The notes beneath the pieces are model-generated. The model was given only the letters and a program-made list of their open reading frames with translations. It was not told where the DNA came from and ran no database searches. Positions 46,725 to 56,105 of a stretch of DNA of 64,000 bases are shown piece by piece. The position numbers and the translations under genes were made by a program. This DNA is from Rhizobium metallidurans (GTDB lineage Bacteria > Pseudomonadota > Alphaproteobacteria > Rhizobiales > Rhizobiaceae): contig NZ_JACIDW010000005.1 of assembly GCF_014196505.1 (NCBI RefSeq), positions 62,001 to 126,000 of the forward strand, read 5' to 3'. Positions within the stretch are counted from its first letter, which is position 1; the number at the start of each line of letters is the position of its first letter.

Positions 46725-47948
46725 TCAGACGAGCAGCTCCGGACGGATCAACATAACCTCGCATGCCCCGCCGGCCGCGAGCTCCGGCGCATGCGGCGGC
46801 CTTATGATGAGGCAGTCTGATTCCGCGAAGATCTTCATCATCGACGAATCCTGCTTGCCGAATGGCTCCACCCGAAGATCGCCCGATGGCGAACGCACCG
46901 CTCTTGCCCTGACATAATCCTGCCGCTGGTCGTTCGCCTTCATGCTCACGGCGGCCTCCGCCATGGCGGCCCGCTTGACCGGAGGCAGAGACGCGAGCTT
47001 GCGGATCAGCGGCTCGAGGAACAGCAGGCCGCAGACGAGGCTGGAAACCGGGTTGCCTGGCAGGCCGAGCACATGCGTATCGCCGAAACTGCCGACCATC
47101 AGCGGCTTTCCGGGGCGCATGGCGATCCGCCAGAAATCGAGCTCCATGCCCGCATCGAGCAAGGTCGCCTGCACGAGATCGTGGTCGCCGACGGATGCGC
47201 CGCCCAGCGTGACGATCACGTCCGCCTTGGCTTTTCTTGCTCGCTCGACGGCGGTCGTGATCGCGGCCTTGTCATCGGCGACGATGCCGAGATCGAGCAC
47301 CTCGGCGCCGGCCTTGCGCGCGAGTGCCGCAATGCCGAACGTGCTGGAAGCAATGATCTGCGAGGGGCCCGGCTGCTGGCCCGGCGTCACCAGTTCGTCG
47401 CCGGTCGCAAGCAGCGCGACCAGAGGCTTGCACCGGACGTCGAGCGTCGCGTGGTTCATGCCGGCGGCAACCGTCAGTCGCGAAAAATCGACTACTGTGC
47501 CGGCCATCAGCACCGGCGCGCCCTCGACAAAGTCCTGCCCGCGCGGACGCACATGCTGGCCCGGCCGCACCGCATAGGTGGTGCGGATGCCGCTTTCGGT
47601 CTTTTCCGCATCCTCCTGCAGCAATACGCTGTCGGCGCCCTCTGGAACCGGCGCACCGGTGAAGATCCGCACGGTCTCGCCTGCGCCGACCGTGCCGCCG
47701 AAGGCATGGCCGGCCGAGGACGTCCCGATCAACAGGAGTTCGCTGCCTGGCTGAAGGGCATCCTCGCCGCGCAGCGCATAGCCGTCCATCGCCGATGAAT
47801 TGAAGGGCGGCTGTGTCAGCCGTGCCGCGACGTCGGTGGCGAGAACACGACCATCCGCTTCAGACAATGAAACGGTCTCGACCGCCATCACGGGCTTTGC
47901 CCGCGACAGCAGCCGTTCCTGCGCTTCGGCAACGGGCAGAAGGCTCAT
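46725..47948 (-). CDS. moeA: Molybdopterin molybdotransferase
   Basis: 407 residues. It has the MoeA domain order: an N-terminal domain ([15 protein letters not shown]), a beta-barrel and the MoCF_biosynth fold ([27 protein letters not shown]). It inserts molybdate into adenylylated molybdopterin to make Moco. The start ATG overlaps the moaC stop by four bases, so the two Moco genes are coupled, as the last genes of the ppiD-trpD-trpC-moaC-moeA operon. Confidence 0.95.
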   Translation of the reverse strand: MSLLPVAEAQERLLSRAKPVMAVETVSLSEADGRVLATDVAARLTQPPFNSSAMDGYALRGEDALQPGSELLLIGTSSAGHAFGGTVGAGETVRIFTGAPVPEGADSVLLQEDAEKTESGIRTTYAVRPGQHVRPRGQDFVEGAPVLMAGTVVDFSRLTVAAGMNHATLDVRCKPLVALLATGDELVTPGQQPGPSQIIASSTFGIAALARKAGAEVLDLGIVADDKAAITTAVERARKAKADVIVTLGGASVGDHDLVQATLLDAGMELDFWRIAMRPGKPLMVGSFGDTHVLGLPGNPVSSLVCGLLFLEPLIRKLASLPPVKRAAMAEAAVSMKANDQRQDYVRARAVRSPSGDLRVEPFGKQDSSMMKIFAESDCLIIRPPHAPELAAGGACEVMLIRPELLV

Positions 47949-48445
47949 CTCGCATGCTCCGGATGCTTGAAGTCGCCCGACTTCCCGCCCGATTTCTCAA
48001 GCAGTCGGATGCCGCCGATCTCCATTGCCTTGTCTGCCGCCTTGGCCATGTCGTAGATCGTCAGGCAGGCAACCGAGACGGCCGTCAGCGCTTCCATCTC
48101 GACGCCGGTCTTTCCCGTGAGCTTGGCGGTCGCGGTGACGCGCAGGCCGGGCAGGGCGCCGTCCTCGCTGATGTCGACGGAAACCTTCGTCAGCATCAGC
48201 GGATGACAGAGCGGGATGAGATTGCTGGTCTGCTTGGCGGCCATGATGCCGGCCAGCCGCGCCGTGCCGATCACATCGCCCTTCTTGGCGTTGCCCTCGA
48301 GGATCAGCCGAAGCGTCGCGGGCGCCATCTTCACGTGGCCTTCGGCCGTGGCGATACGGGTGGTGTCGGCCTTGTCGCCGACATCGACCATATGCGCTTC
48401 GCCGGCCGCGTCGATATGGGTCAGACCGGCCTTCTCTCCACTCAT
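47945..48445 (-). CDS. moaC: Cyclic pyranopterin monophosphate synthase
   Basis: 166 residues, full length. The active-site segments [16 protein letters not shown] and [16 protein letters not shown]... are present (the second contains the conserved E-M-E-A). With MoaA it turns GTP into cyclic pyranopterin phosphate in molybdenum-cofactor synthesis. The gap to trpC is one base upstream, and its stop overlaps moeA. Confidence 0.96.
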   Translation of the reverse strand: MSGEKAGLTHIDAAGEAHMVDVGDKADTTRIATAEGHVKMAPATLRLILEGNAKKGDVIGTARLAGIMAAKQTSNLIPLCHPLMLTKVSVDISEDGALPGLRVTATAKLTGKTGVEMEALTAVSVACLTIYDMAKAADKAMEIGGIRLLEKSGGKSGDFKHPEHAR

Positions 48446-48446
48446 C

Positions 48447-49259
48447 TTACTCGGCCGCCAGCGAGGTCTGGCCGAAGAGCAGCGCCTGCGTCGCCGCCGT
48501 CACATCGTCCTTGCGCATCAGGCTCTCGCCGACGAGGAAGGTGTTGATGCCGAAAGCCTGCAGCCGCTTGCAATCCTCATGCGTGAAGATGCCGCTTTCG
48601 CCGACCAGCAGCCTGTCATCCGGCACCATGGCCGATAGCTCCTCGCTGACGCTGAGGCTGACCTCGAAGGTTCTGAGATTGCGGTTGTTGATTCCGACCA
48701 GCGGCGACGAGAGCTTCAGCGCCCGTTCCATCTCGTCTGCGTCATGCACTTCGACGAGCACGTCCATGCCAAGCCCGAAGGCTTCGTCCTGCAGGCGTTC
48801 CGCATCGCTGTCCGTGAGCGAGGCCATGATCAGCAGAATGCAATCGGCGCCCCAGGCGCGGGCTTCCTGCACCTGATAGGTCTCGAACATGAAATCCTTG
48901 CGCAGCGCCGGCAGCTTGCAGGCCGCCCGCGCCGCCATCAGAAACTCGGGCGCGCCCTGGAAGCTCGGTGTATCCGTCAGCACGGAAAGACAGGCTGCGC
49001 CGCCGAGTTCGTAAGCTTCGGCCAGAGCCGGCGGATCGAAGTTCGGCCGGATCAGGCCCTTGGAGGGGCTTGCCTTCTTGATCTCGGCGATCAGGCCGAA
49101 CTCGCCCGCATCGCGCTTGGCGATCAGCGCCTTGTGGAAGCCGCGCGGCGGCGTCTGCTCCTGCTGTAGCGCCTTCAGATCGGCGAGCGAAACCCTGGCT
49201 TTCGCCGCGGCGATCTCTTCGCGCTTGTAGAGTTCGATCTTCTGCAGAATGTCGGTCAT
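48447..49259 (-). CDS. trpC: Indole-3-glycerol phosphate synthase
   Basis: 270 residues, monofunctional. It is a TIM barrel with the catalytic lysine in [27 protein letters not shown], the loop [12 protein letters not shown], and the phosphate site [13 protein letters not shown]. It converts CdRP to indole-3-glycerol phosphate in tryptophan synthesis. Nine bases separate it from trpD upstream. Confidence 0.97.
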   Translation of the reverse strand: MTDILQKIELYKREEIAAAKARVSLADLKALQQEQTPPRGFHKALIAKRDAGEFGLIAEIKKASPSKGLIRPNFDPPALAEAYELGGAACLSVLTDTPSFQGAPEFLMAARAACKLPALRKDFMFETYQVQEARAWGADCILLIMASLTDSDAERLQDEAFGLGMDVLVEVHDADEMERALKLSSPLVGINNRNLRTFEVSLSVSEELSAMVPDDRLLVGESGIFTHEDCKRLQAFGINTFLVGESLMRKDDVTAATQALLFGQTSLAAE

Positions 49260-49268
49260 GTCGGTATC

Positions 49269-50285
49269 CTAGTCCAGGTCGTTGGATACGGCGACAAGTT
49301 TGTCGAGCGCACCCGCGGTCGCGCCGCTGTCGAGCGACTGGGCGGCGAGCCGCATGCCGTCATGCAGCGTTTCCGCCTTGCCGGCGATGACGAGCGATGC
49401 GGCGGCATTGGCCAGCGCGATATCGCGGTAGGCGTTCTTCGCGCCGCTGAGCACGTCGCGCAGCGCAGCCGCGTTGACGACGCCGTCGCCGCCCTTGATG
49501 GCCTCGAGTTCGACCGTATCGACGCCGAAATCGGCCGGCGACAGTTCGAAGCTGCGGATCTTGCCACCCTCGAGCGCCGCCACGCTGGTCTTGCCCGTTG
49601 TGGTGATCTCGTCGAGGCCGTTGCCGTGCACGACCCACACGCTCTCGGACCCGAGGTCGCGCATCACCTCGGCGATCGGCATGACGAGCTGCGGCGAATA
49701 GACACCAAGCAGCTGACGCCGTACGCCGGCCGGATTGGAGAGCGGGCCGAGAACGTTGAAGATCGTGCGCGTGCCGAGTTCGACGCGCGACGGGCCGACA
49801 TGGCGCATCGCCGAGTGGTGCTGCTGCGCGAACATGAAGCCGACGCCGGCCTCGCGGATGCAGCGCGAGATGATCTCGGGCGTTACGTCGAGCTTGACGC
49901 CCAGCGCCGCCAGGCTGTCGGCAGCACCCGATTTGGAGCTCAGAGCGCGGTTGCCGTGCTTGGCGACGGGCACGCCGGCGCCGGCGACGATCAAGGCCGC
50001 CAGCGTCGAGATGTTGTAGGTGCCGCTGGCGTCGCCGCCCGTGCCGACGATGTCGATGGCGTCGGCGGGTGCTTCCACCGTCAGCATCTTCGAACGCATG
50101 GTCGTGACGGCGCCGACGATCTCGTCGACGGTCTCGCCGCGAACCCGAAGCGCCATCAGGAAGCCGCCGATCTGCGAAGGCGTTGCCTGGCCGGACATCA
50201 GGATGTCGAAGGCCTCGCGGGCCTCCTCGCGCGTGAGAGGTTCGCGGCTTGCTGCCTTCGCCAGGAGGGGCTTCAGATCGGTCAT
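49269..50285 (-). CDS. trpD: Anthranilate phosphoribosyltransferase
   Basis: 338 residues. The PRPP-binding glycine-rich loop is [17 protein letters not shown], followed by [15 protein letters not shown] and the metal-binding DEITTTGK region. It joins anthranilate to PRPP in the second step of tryptophan synthesis. It lies 15 bases after ppiD and nine before trpC. Confidence 0.97.
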   Translation of the reverse strand: MTDLKPLLAKAASREPLTREEAREAFDILMSGQATPSQIGGFLMALRVRGETVDEIVGAVTTMRSKMLTVEAPADAIDIVGTGGDASGTYNISTLAALIVAGAGVPVAKHGNRALSSKSGAADSLAALGVKLDVTPEIISRCIREAGVGFMFAQQHHSAMRHVGPSRVELGTRTIFNVLGPLSNPAGVRRQLLGVYSPQLVMPIAEVMRDLGSESVWVVHGNGLDEITTTGKTSVAALEGGKIRSFELSPADFGVDTVELEAIKGGDGVVNAAALRDVLSGAKNAYRDIALANAAASLVIAGKAETLHDGMRLAAQSLDSGATAGALDKLVAVSNDLD

Positions 50286-50300
50286 GCGTTCAATGTCCCC

Positions 50301-52193
50301 TTAGCGTGATGCTGCCTGTTCGGCGAGCTGCTGGTTGACCGAGACGCCATACTGCGTCTGCAGCAGCGAGACCATCTGATCCAGGATATCGTCACCGGCG
50401 GCGTTGGCGATGGCGTTGATCTGCTGGTCCTGGTTTGCAAGCACGTCGCCTGTCGGCTCGGTGTTCACCTCGGTCACCTTCATCAGGATCTGTGTCGTCG
50501 GATCGGCGCCGACAGCGGCCGCGATCGTGTCGATCGGGCCGGAGAAGGCGGCGTTGACACCAGGCGTTCCGAGAACCGCGTCGTCCATGCCGCGGGTGAT
50601 GCCGCTCTTGGTTTCGACGGAGATGCCGAGCGGCGCGGCGATATCGGCAAGCGCGGTGCCCTTCTGGGCCTGCTGCTTCAGCTCGTCGGCCTTCTTGGCG
50701 AGTTCGATCTTCTGCTGCTCGGCCGTCCAGTCGGCGACGGCCTTGTCGCGCACTTCGGCAAGCGGGCGGTCGCGCTCGGGCGTGACCTCACCCAGAGCGA
50801 ACCAGAGATAGCCATCCGTGCCGATCGACAGCGACGGGACGTCCGCGCCTGCTTCGGCGCGGAATACGGCGCTCAGCACCTGCTGCTGTTCCGGAATGTC
50901 CTTGACGGCGTTGCCCGCCTTGTCGAGGCCCGTTGCATCGACGGCGTCGATGGTGACAGCCTTGAGCTTAAGCTGCGTGGCGATCTGGTCGAGCGTCGAG
51001 CCCGAGCTGCGCATTTCCTCGATCTGATCGTGAACGGTGATCATCTGCTGCGATGCGTTGGCGACGGCGAGCTGATTGCGCAGGTCTTCCTTGACCTCGT
51101 CGAAGGTCTTCGCGCTCTCGGGCTTGATGTTGGTGACGCGCAGGATCACCGGGCCGAAGCTGCCTTCGACGACCGGCGACGTGCCGCCGCTGCGGGAGAC
51201 GGCGAAGGCCGCGTCGGCGAGCGACAGATCGGGAACGTTGTCCTTGGTGAACTCGCCGAGCATCACGTCGTTGGCGGTCTTGCCCTGGTCGGTCACCAGC
51301 TGGTCGAAGGTCGTGCCGGTCTTCAGCGCGTTGGCGGCCGCGTCGGCGAGATCCTTGTTCTGGAAGGTCAGCTGCTCGATCGTGCGGCTCTCCGGCGTGC
51401 GGTAGGTGTCCTTGCGCTTCTCGAAATCCTCGCGGATCTGATCGTCGGTCACCGTTCCAGCGTCGGCGATGTCGGCCGGCTGCAGTTTCAGATAAGTGAA
51501 CTTGCGGTACTCGGGCGCGCGATACCGCGGCTTGGCGCCTTCGAACCATTTCGCCAGAACGTCGTCCGCCGGCGCCTTGATCGGCTCGATATTGGCGTTG
51601 GTGAGCAGCAGATAATCGATGCCCCGGCTTTCCTGGCGATAGAGCTTGAGGGAATCGACGAGCGTCTTCGGCGGCGTGAAGCCGTTCGAGATCGCATCGA
51701 CGATCTGGCTGCGGACCGCGACCTTGCTGCGCTCGTTGATATAGTCGTCCTCGCGGATGCCGGCATTGCGCAGGCGCGAGGTGAACAGCGAACGGTCGAA
51801 CTGGCCGTTGACCGCCTTGAACGCCGGGTCGTCGCCGATCAGCTTGGCCAGGCGGTCTTCGGAGAGGCCGAGATTCATGTCCGCCGCGAGCTGGTCGAGC
51901 GAAGCGCCGGCAACCAGCTGCGAAATCACCTGCTGTTCGACGCCGAAGGCGCGCGCCTGTTCGGGCGTCAGGCGCATGCCGAACTGCTGGCTGAGGTTCG
52001 AGACCTGGCGCTGATAGGCGAGACGGTACTCGTTGACGCCGACCTCCTGGTCGCCGACCTTGACCACGGTCGTGCTGGTGCTGCCGGTGAGCAGGGAGCT
52101 CGACACGCCCCAGATGCCGAAAGAGGCGACAAGGAGCAGCAACAGGAGCTTGGCGGCCCAGGTCCGGGCGGCTCTACGGAGAAGATCGAACAT
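50301..52193 (-). CDS. ppiD: Peptidyl-prolyl isomerase PpiD/SurA-type, membrane anchored
   Basis: 630 residues from the ATG at 52193 (MFDLLRRAARTW), the conserved family start. One N-terminal membrane anchor (about 12-32; AAKLLLLLLVASFGIWGV) is followed by a SurA_N chaperone domain (about 35-190), then a parvulin PPIC-type domain (about 240-365). It assists folding of outer-membrane and secreted proteins at the periplasmic face of the inner membrane. As first gene it sets the promoter of the ppiD-trpDC-moaC-moeA operon. Confidence 0.95.
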   Translation of the reverse strand: MFDLLRRAARTWAAKLLLLLLVASFGIWGVSSSLLTGSTSTTVVKVGDQEVGVNEYRLAYQRQVSNLSQQFGMRLTPEQARAFGVEQQVISQLVAGASLDQLAADMNLGLSEDRLAKLIGDDPAFKAVNGQFDRSLFTSRLRNAGIREDDYINERSKVAVRSQIVDAISNGFTPPKTLVDSLKLYRQESRGIDYLLLTNANIEPIKAPADDVLAKWFEGAKPRYRAPEYRKFTYLKLQPADIADAGTVTDDQIREDFEKRKDTYRTPESRTIEQLTFQNKDLADAAANALKTGTTFDQLVTDQGKTANDVMLGEFTKDNVPDLSLADAAFAVSRSGGTSPVVEGSFGPVILRVTNIKPESAKTFDEVKEDLRNQLAVANASQQMITVHDQIEEMRSSGSTLDQIATQLKLKAVTIDAVDATGLDKAGNAVKDIPEQQQVLSAVFRAEAGADVPSLSIGTDGYLWFALGEVTPERDRPLAEVRDKAVADWTAEQQKIELAKKADELKQQAQKGTALADIAAPLGISVETKSGITRGMDDAVLGTPGVNAAFSGPIDTIAAAVGADPTTQILMKVTEVNTEPTGDVLANQDQQINAIANAAGDDILDQMVSLLQTQYGVSVNQQLAEQAASR

Positions 52194-52411
52194 CGAAACG
52201 CAAACCTCGCAATATATTCGCCCGTTCGCGGGCAAAGCATTGGACGTTCCTTAGAGCAAACGCATCAGGAATTGAAGGGTTATCGCGCGAAAACATCCGC
52301 GCTATATCAGCCCCGTTTCGCGGCGCCGACCAACGACAAAAGATGCTCGCTTGCGGAACCTTTGGCGGCGCTATTTCGTTGAACAGCATTCCCAGGAAAC
52401 AGGAGCAAACA

Positions 52412-52693
52412 ATGGCCGACATGAAAACCGCCTCCGCACAGTCCACAGCCGCGCGCGTCAAGGCGGAAATCGCAACGGACGATCTGTCCGCGCAGGTGGC
52501 CGCGTTGCGGGAAGATCTGGCGCGTTTGTCCGAGAGTGTCGTTGCGCTGGGGCAGGGCGCCAAGACCGCCGTTGCCGATGAAGCCTCGGTCCTGACGGAG
52601 CGCGTTCGCGACAAGGTCCGCGAGGAGCCAATTCTCGCGATCGCGGTGACCGCCGGCGTGGCATACTTGTTTGGCCTGATGAGCCGCCGATAG
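52412..52693 (+). CDS. Small YqjD/ElaB-like (DUF883-type) protein
   Basis: 93 residues from the ATG at 52412 (MADMKTASAQ), with AGGAG ahead. An N-terminal amphipathic helical region (about 20-65, with heptad-like Leu/Ala spacing) is followed by a single C-terminal span (about 72-90; AIAVTAGVAYLFGLMSRR). This is the plan of the YqjD/ElaB C-tail-anchored proteins, which bind ribosomes or inner membranes in E. coli. Function here is inferred. It diverges from ppiD and is followed by a hairpin and the IS1182 element. Confidence 0.72.
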   Translation: MADMKTASAQSTAARVKAEIATDDLSAQVAALREDLARLSESVVALGQGAKTAVADEASVLTERVRDKVREEPILAIAVTAGVAYLFGLMSRR

Positions 52694-52716
52694 AATATCT
52701 CGACGGAGACCGGATG

Positions 52717-52738
52717 GGCCGAGCCGCAAAGCTCGGCC
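52717..52738 (+). other. GC hairpin abutting the left end of the IS1182 element
   Basis: GGCCGAGC / GCTCGGCC, a perfect 8-bp stem with a CGCAAA loop. It ends exactly where the IS begins, and no T-run remains. It could be the stem of the terminator of the YqjD-like gene whose T-tract was displaced by the insertion. Confidence 0.5.
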
Positions 52739-54266
52739 TCAGACTGCTGACAAACCCCTGGCTCTTGCTGGGGGTTTGTGATTCACTGGGACATGTTGAA
52801 GAAACCTGCTCCCGAACAGACGGCTCTCGAGATGGTGACGCTCGACAGTCTGGTTCCCAAGGATCACCTGCTTCGCAAGATCGATGCGGTGATCGACTTC
52901 ACCTTTATCCATGATCGCGTTGCCGGGCTTTATTGCGCCGACAACGGCCGACCGCCGCTCGATCCGACCTTGATGTTCAAGGCGCTGTTCATCGGCTACC
53001 TGTTCGGTATCCGCTCGGAGCGTCAGCTGGTGCGTGAGATTGAGGTCAATGTCGCCTATCGCTGGTTTCTGCGGATGAAGCTGACGGACGGGGTGTTCGA
53101 TGCCTCGACGCTCAGCCAGAACCGGCGGCGGCGCTTCAACGATACGTCGGTCGCCCAGGACATCTTCGACCACATCGTCGAACAGGCGATCGGCCACGGC
53201 CTGGTCGACGGTACCGTTCTTTATACCGACAGCACGCATCTGAAGGCCAATGCCAACAAGGGCAAGTACGATCTCGAGATGGTCGCCAAGTCGCGTTCCG
53301 ACTACTGGGCCGATCTCGACCGGGCGATCGAGGCCGAGCGGGCGCTGCATGGCCAGAAGCCCTTGAAGGAGAAGGAGCGCGAGCCCGAGATCAAGCAGAC
53401 CAAGGTCAGCCGCACCGATCCCGACAGCGGCTACATGGTGCGCGACGGCAAGCCCAAGGGCTTCTTCTATCTCGATCACCGCACCGTCGATGGCCGTCAT
53501 GCGATCATCACCGACACCCATGCGACGCCGGCCAACGTGCATGACAGCATCATCTACCTCGACCGGCTGGACCGCCAGCGCGAGCGCTTCTCTTTCGACG
53601 TCAAGGCGGTGGGCCTGGATGCCGGCTATGCGACTTCAGGCATCGCCAACGGCCTGGAGGATCGCGCCATCCTCGGCGTCACCGGTTATCGCAACCCGAC
53701 CCCGCCGAAAGCCGGCATGATGCGCAAGTCGAAGTTCGTCCATGACGCCGAGGTGGATGGCTATCGTTGCCCCGAAGGCCAGTTGCTTACCTACGCCACC
53801 ACCGACCGCAACGGCTATCGCCACTACACGTCAGACCCGGTGATCTGCCGCGATTGCCCGCTTCTGGCGTCGTGCACATCGAACGGCAAGGCGGTGCGCA
53901 CCATCACCCGCCATGTCTGGGCCGATGCCCGCGAGCGCACCGATGCCAACCGGCTCAAGCCCTGGGGCAAGGCGGTCTATAAACGGCGCAAGGAGACGGT
54001 CGAGCGATCCTTCGCCGATGCCAAACAGCTGCATGGCCACCGCTACGCGCGGTTCCGAAGTCTCGTTCGGGTCCAATGCCAGTGCCTGATGGCCGCAACC
54101 GCCCAGAACATCAAGAAGATCGCAATGGCCCTCACCAAGGCCAGCCAACCGAGCCCCGCATGAGCAAGCGGCCATCCGAAAGCCTCGTTCAAAACAGCCG
54201 ATCCAGCGCGCAACTCAGAACAAAATAAACCCCGCCAAAAAATGACGGGGTTTGTCAGCAGTCTGA
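52739..54266 (+). mobile_element. IS1182-family insertion sequence, complete
   Basis: The 1528-bp element is bounded by perfect 20-base terminal inverted repeats, TCAGACTGCTGACAAACCCC (52739-52758) and its complement at 54247-54266. It contains one intact transposase gene. Each end also holds an inner hairpin (52750-52779, and around 54227-54253). No clear direct target repeat is seen; the element sits exactly between two GC hairpins. Confidence 0.93.
52793..54163 (+). CDS. IS1182-family transposase
   Basis: 456 residues from the ATG at 52793 (MLKKPAPEQTALEMV); a GTG at 52778 would add five. The N-terminal DUF772 region (RPPLDPTLMFKALFIGYLF, RFNDTSVAQ) is followed by the DDE_Tnp_1 core with Asp in YTDSTHLKANANK, Asp in VGLDAGYATSG, and Glu in RRKETVERSFADAKQ. 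Paired-Cys zinc-like residues (CPEGQ, CRDCPLLASC) precede the last domain. The frame has no lesion, so the element may be active. Confidence 0.93.
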   Translation: MLKKPAPEQTALEMVTLDSLVPKDHLLRKIDAVIDFTFIHDRVAGLYCADNGRPPLDPTLMFKALFIGYLFGIRSERQLVREIEVNVAYRWFLRMKLTDGVFDASTLSQNRRRRFNDTSVAQDIFDHIVEQAIGHGLVDGTVLYTDSTHLKANANKGKYDLEMVAKSRSDYWADLDRAIEAERALHGQKPLKEKEREPEIKQTKVSRTDPDSGYMVRDGKPKGFFYLDHRTVDGRHAIITDTHATPANVHDSIIYLDRLDRQRERFSFDVKAVGLDAGYATSGIANGLEDRAILGVTGYRNPTPPKAGMMRKSKFVHDAEVDGYRCPEGQLLTYATTDRNGYRHYTSDPVICRDCPLLASCTSNGKAVRTITRHVWADARERTDANRLKPWGKAVYKRRKETVERSFADAKQLHGHRYARFRSLVRVQCQCLMAATAQNIKKIAMALTKASQPSPA

Positions 54267-54294
54267 AGGGCCGGGAAACCGGCCCTTTTTCTTT
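54267..54294 (+). terminator. Rho-independent terminator beside the IS1182 element
   Basis: AGGGCCGG / CCGGCCCT stem with a GAAA loop and TTTTTCTTTT after it. It begins at the first base after the right IS end, and it points rightward. It probably belonged to the YqjD-like gene before the insertion. Confidence 0.8.
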
Positions 54295-54575
54295 TGCACA
54301 CATCGCACGCACGAAATCAGTGCATGACTCGCGTTTGACGCGAATCGTATTGCAATAGGCCCTCGAATCATCTTAGCTTACTATAACTTCTAAGAGATGA
54401 TTTCCTTGTGCGAATCAGCGCACAGTTTGCGGACAAAGTAAATCCCCAGAACTCGGAGATGGTGATTTGCATCTGTTTGCGTACCCTTGGATGATTCGCG
54501 GAGAAGGTGCATTTCTTTGCTGACAGACGTGATCAAGCTTTTTTCGTGATAGGTTCTCAGCCTCAGGAATTGCCA
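54295..54575 (+). promoter_or_regulatory. visN upstream region with inverted repeats
   Basis: About 280 bases without a gene. A perfect dyad TCGCGT (54329-54334) TTG ACGCGA (54338-54343) and an imperfect AT-rich dyad (54366-54376 / 54390-54402, AATCATCT..TAG against CTAAGAGATGATT) lie here. They are candidate operators for visN. No strong sigma-70 box is evident. Confidence 0.4.
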
Positions 54576-55322
54576 ATGGACATGCATATTTTGCAAGCTC
54601 TCAAGAGCGAGACGAGGACAGGAAACTTCGTCGGGATTGCCACGGCCAACCTGTCGTCGCGCTCGGAACTCATCGCCCAGCTTTGTGAGATAGCGGGCAC
54701 GGGAAGGTTGCAGCCTGGTTTGCGCATCCTGACCGACTATGTGGGGGCTTCGCACTATCTCCTGGCGCGTGCCGATCTGCTGCAGGAAGCAGGCCTCGAT
54801 TTCGTGGTCTCGTCCGACTGGCCCTTCGATCTCGTTACCAACCTCGCTGAAGCGTTCGTAGGCGGTTTCGGTCGTGCGACCGAGCTTGAGAAATGCATGC
54901 AGCTGTTCCAGCCGCACTTCGCCGTCCTGCCTGAAACGGCCGATGTTCCCGATGGCGCCAGCCGCCAATATTGCTCGCTGATGTTCAATATCGGGCGTTC
55001 GCGCCTTGCGCTGATGTTCCTGTTCGACGACGGCTTCATTCTCTCGCAGGAGCGCCTGAGGGATGTCGGTCTGCTCACCGCCTATTACACGAGCCTGCTG
55101 CAATATAGCGGCACGACGACGGATCGCGATTTCGAACTGACCGATCGCGAACTCGAATGTCTCTTCTGGATCGCCGAAGGCAAGACCAGCGACGAAATCG
55201 CGATGATCCTCGGCATATCGCGCAACACCATCAACAATTACATCACCAGCGTCATGCGCAAAACGGCGACGAAGACGCGTTCCGAAGCCATCGCTTTCGC
55301 GGTCAGAAACAATCTGGTGTAA
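54576..55322 (+). CDS. visN: VisN, LuxR-type flagellar master regulator
   Basis: 248 residues from the ATG at 54576 (MDMHILQALK), with AGGAA ahead; upstream in-frame codons are not needed. The N-terminal ligand-like domain (about 1-170) is of the autoinducer-binding type, and the C-terminal LuxR helix-turn-helix (about 185-245) reads LTDRELECLFWIAEGKTSDE. In rhizobia VisN works with VisR as a heteromer that activates the flagellar and chemotaxis regulon, via Rem. visR begins 12 bases downstream. Confidence 0.93.
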   Translation: MDMHILQALKSETRTGNFVGIATANLSSRSELIAQLCEIAGTGRLQPGLRILTDYVGASHYLLARADLLQEAGLDFVVSSDWPFDLVTNLAEAFVGGFGRATELEKCMQLFQPHFAVLPETADVPDGASRQYCSLMFNIGRSRLALMFLFDDGFILSQERLRDVGLLTAYYTSLLQYSGTTTDRDFELTDRELECLFWIAEGKTSDEIAMILGISRNTINNYITSVMRKTATKTRSEAIAFAVRNNLV

Positions 55323-55334
55323 GGGGACGCGCTC

Positions 55335-56084
55335 ATGGCATACGCATCGGGCCGCTCGATCAGCAACGCAGACACTGCCGGGCGCTCGGCGCGCGCCAGC
55401 AGGGTCAGCAGCCGATCTGATCTTTTCCCGCGCCTGGTCGCCATGCAGAAGCTGGCCGACGCGCAGAACTTCGCTGTCTATCGCATGTCGGGCTCCGGCC
55501 TGCCGGCCAAGCAGCGCCTGATCTGCGAGCTGGAGAACTGGGGTTCTGCCAATGCATCGCTGCACAAGACCTTTGTCGATGCCTATGGCGACGCGCTGAT
55601 CGAGCACGTGGAGAAATCGCTGTTGCCGCTGGCCTGGGCCGGTAGCCACGATCGCAGCTTCCCTGGTGCCATCGGCATGGCGCCATTCGTGGTGCGGCTG
55701 CCCGATGGTCTCGTGCCCTTCTCCGGCCTTGCTTTTCCCGTTCGCCTCGGTGCGATCGGCAACGGCTTCGTCGTCTTTACGGGCGATGACCTCGATCCGC
55801 CGAACGACATGGTCGTCGAACTGCACGGTCGCGCCTGCCAGGTGATGATCGACCTGCTGTCGCTCGACGAGCGGCGTGTCGCCGCCGCCGAAGCGCTCAG
55901 CGAGCGCGAGATCGCCTGCCTGCAGCTCGCCGGTGACGGCCGCATCAGCGAGGAAATCGCCGACAAGCTGGGCCTGTCGGTGCACACCGTCAACGCCTAT
56001 CTCGGTTCGGCGACGATCAAGCTCGATTCGGTCAACCGCATCCAGGCGATCGCCAAGGCGATCCGGCTCGGTTACATCAGCTAA
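55335..56084 (+). CDS. visR: VisR, LuxR-type flagellar master regulator
   Basis: 249 residues. It has the same plan as VisN: an N-terminal autoinducer-like domain and a C-terminal HTH (LSEREIACLQLAGDGRISEE, then SVHTVNAYLGSATIK). It is the partner of VisN for class I control of motility in rhizobia. The pair is transcribed towards, and ends 22 bases before, the stop of the leftward flhB-side gene. Confidence 0.94.
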   Translation: MAYASGRSISNADTAGRSARASRVSSRSDLFPRLVAMQKLADAQNFAVYRMSGSGLPAKQRLICELENWGSANASLHKTFVDAYGDALIEHVEKSLLPLAWAGSHDRSFPGAIGMAPFVVRLPDGLVPFSGLAFPVRLGAIGNGFVVFTGDDLDPPNDMVVELHGRACQVMIDLLSLDERRVAAAEALSEREIACLQLAGDGRISEEIADKLGLSVHTVNAYLGSATIKLDSVNRIQAIAKAIRLGYIS

Positions 56085-56105
56085 GCTATGCTTTCCGTGA
56101 AATGA

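Noticed and set aside
52739..54266. Direct target duplication for the IS1182 element
   Set aside because: Flanks ...CTCGGCC and AGGGCCGG share only GGCC-like bases, which is not a convincing duplication.
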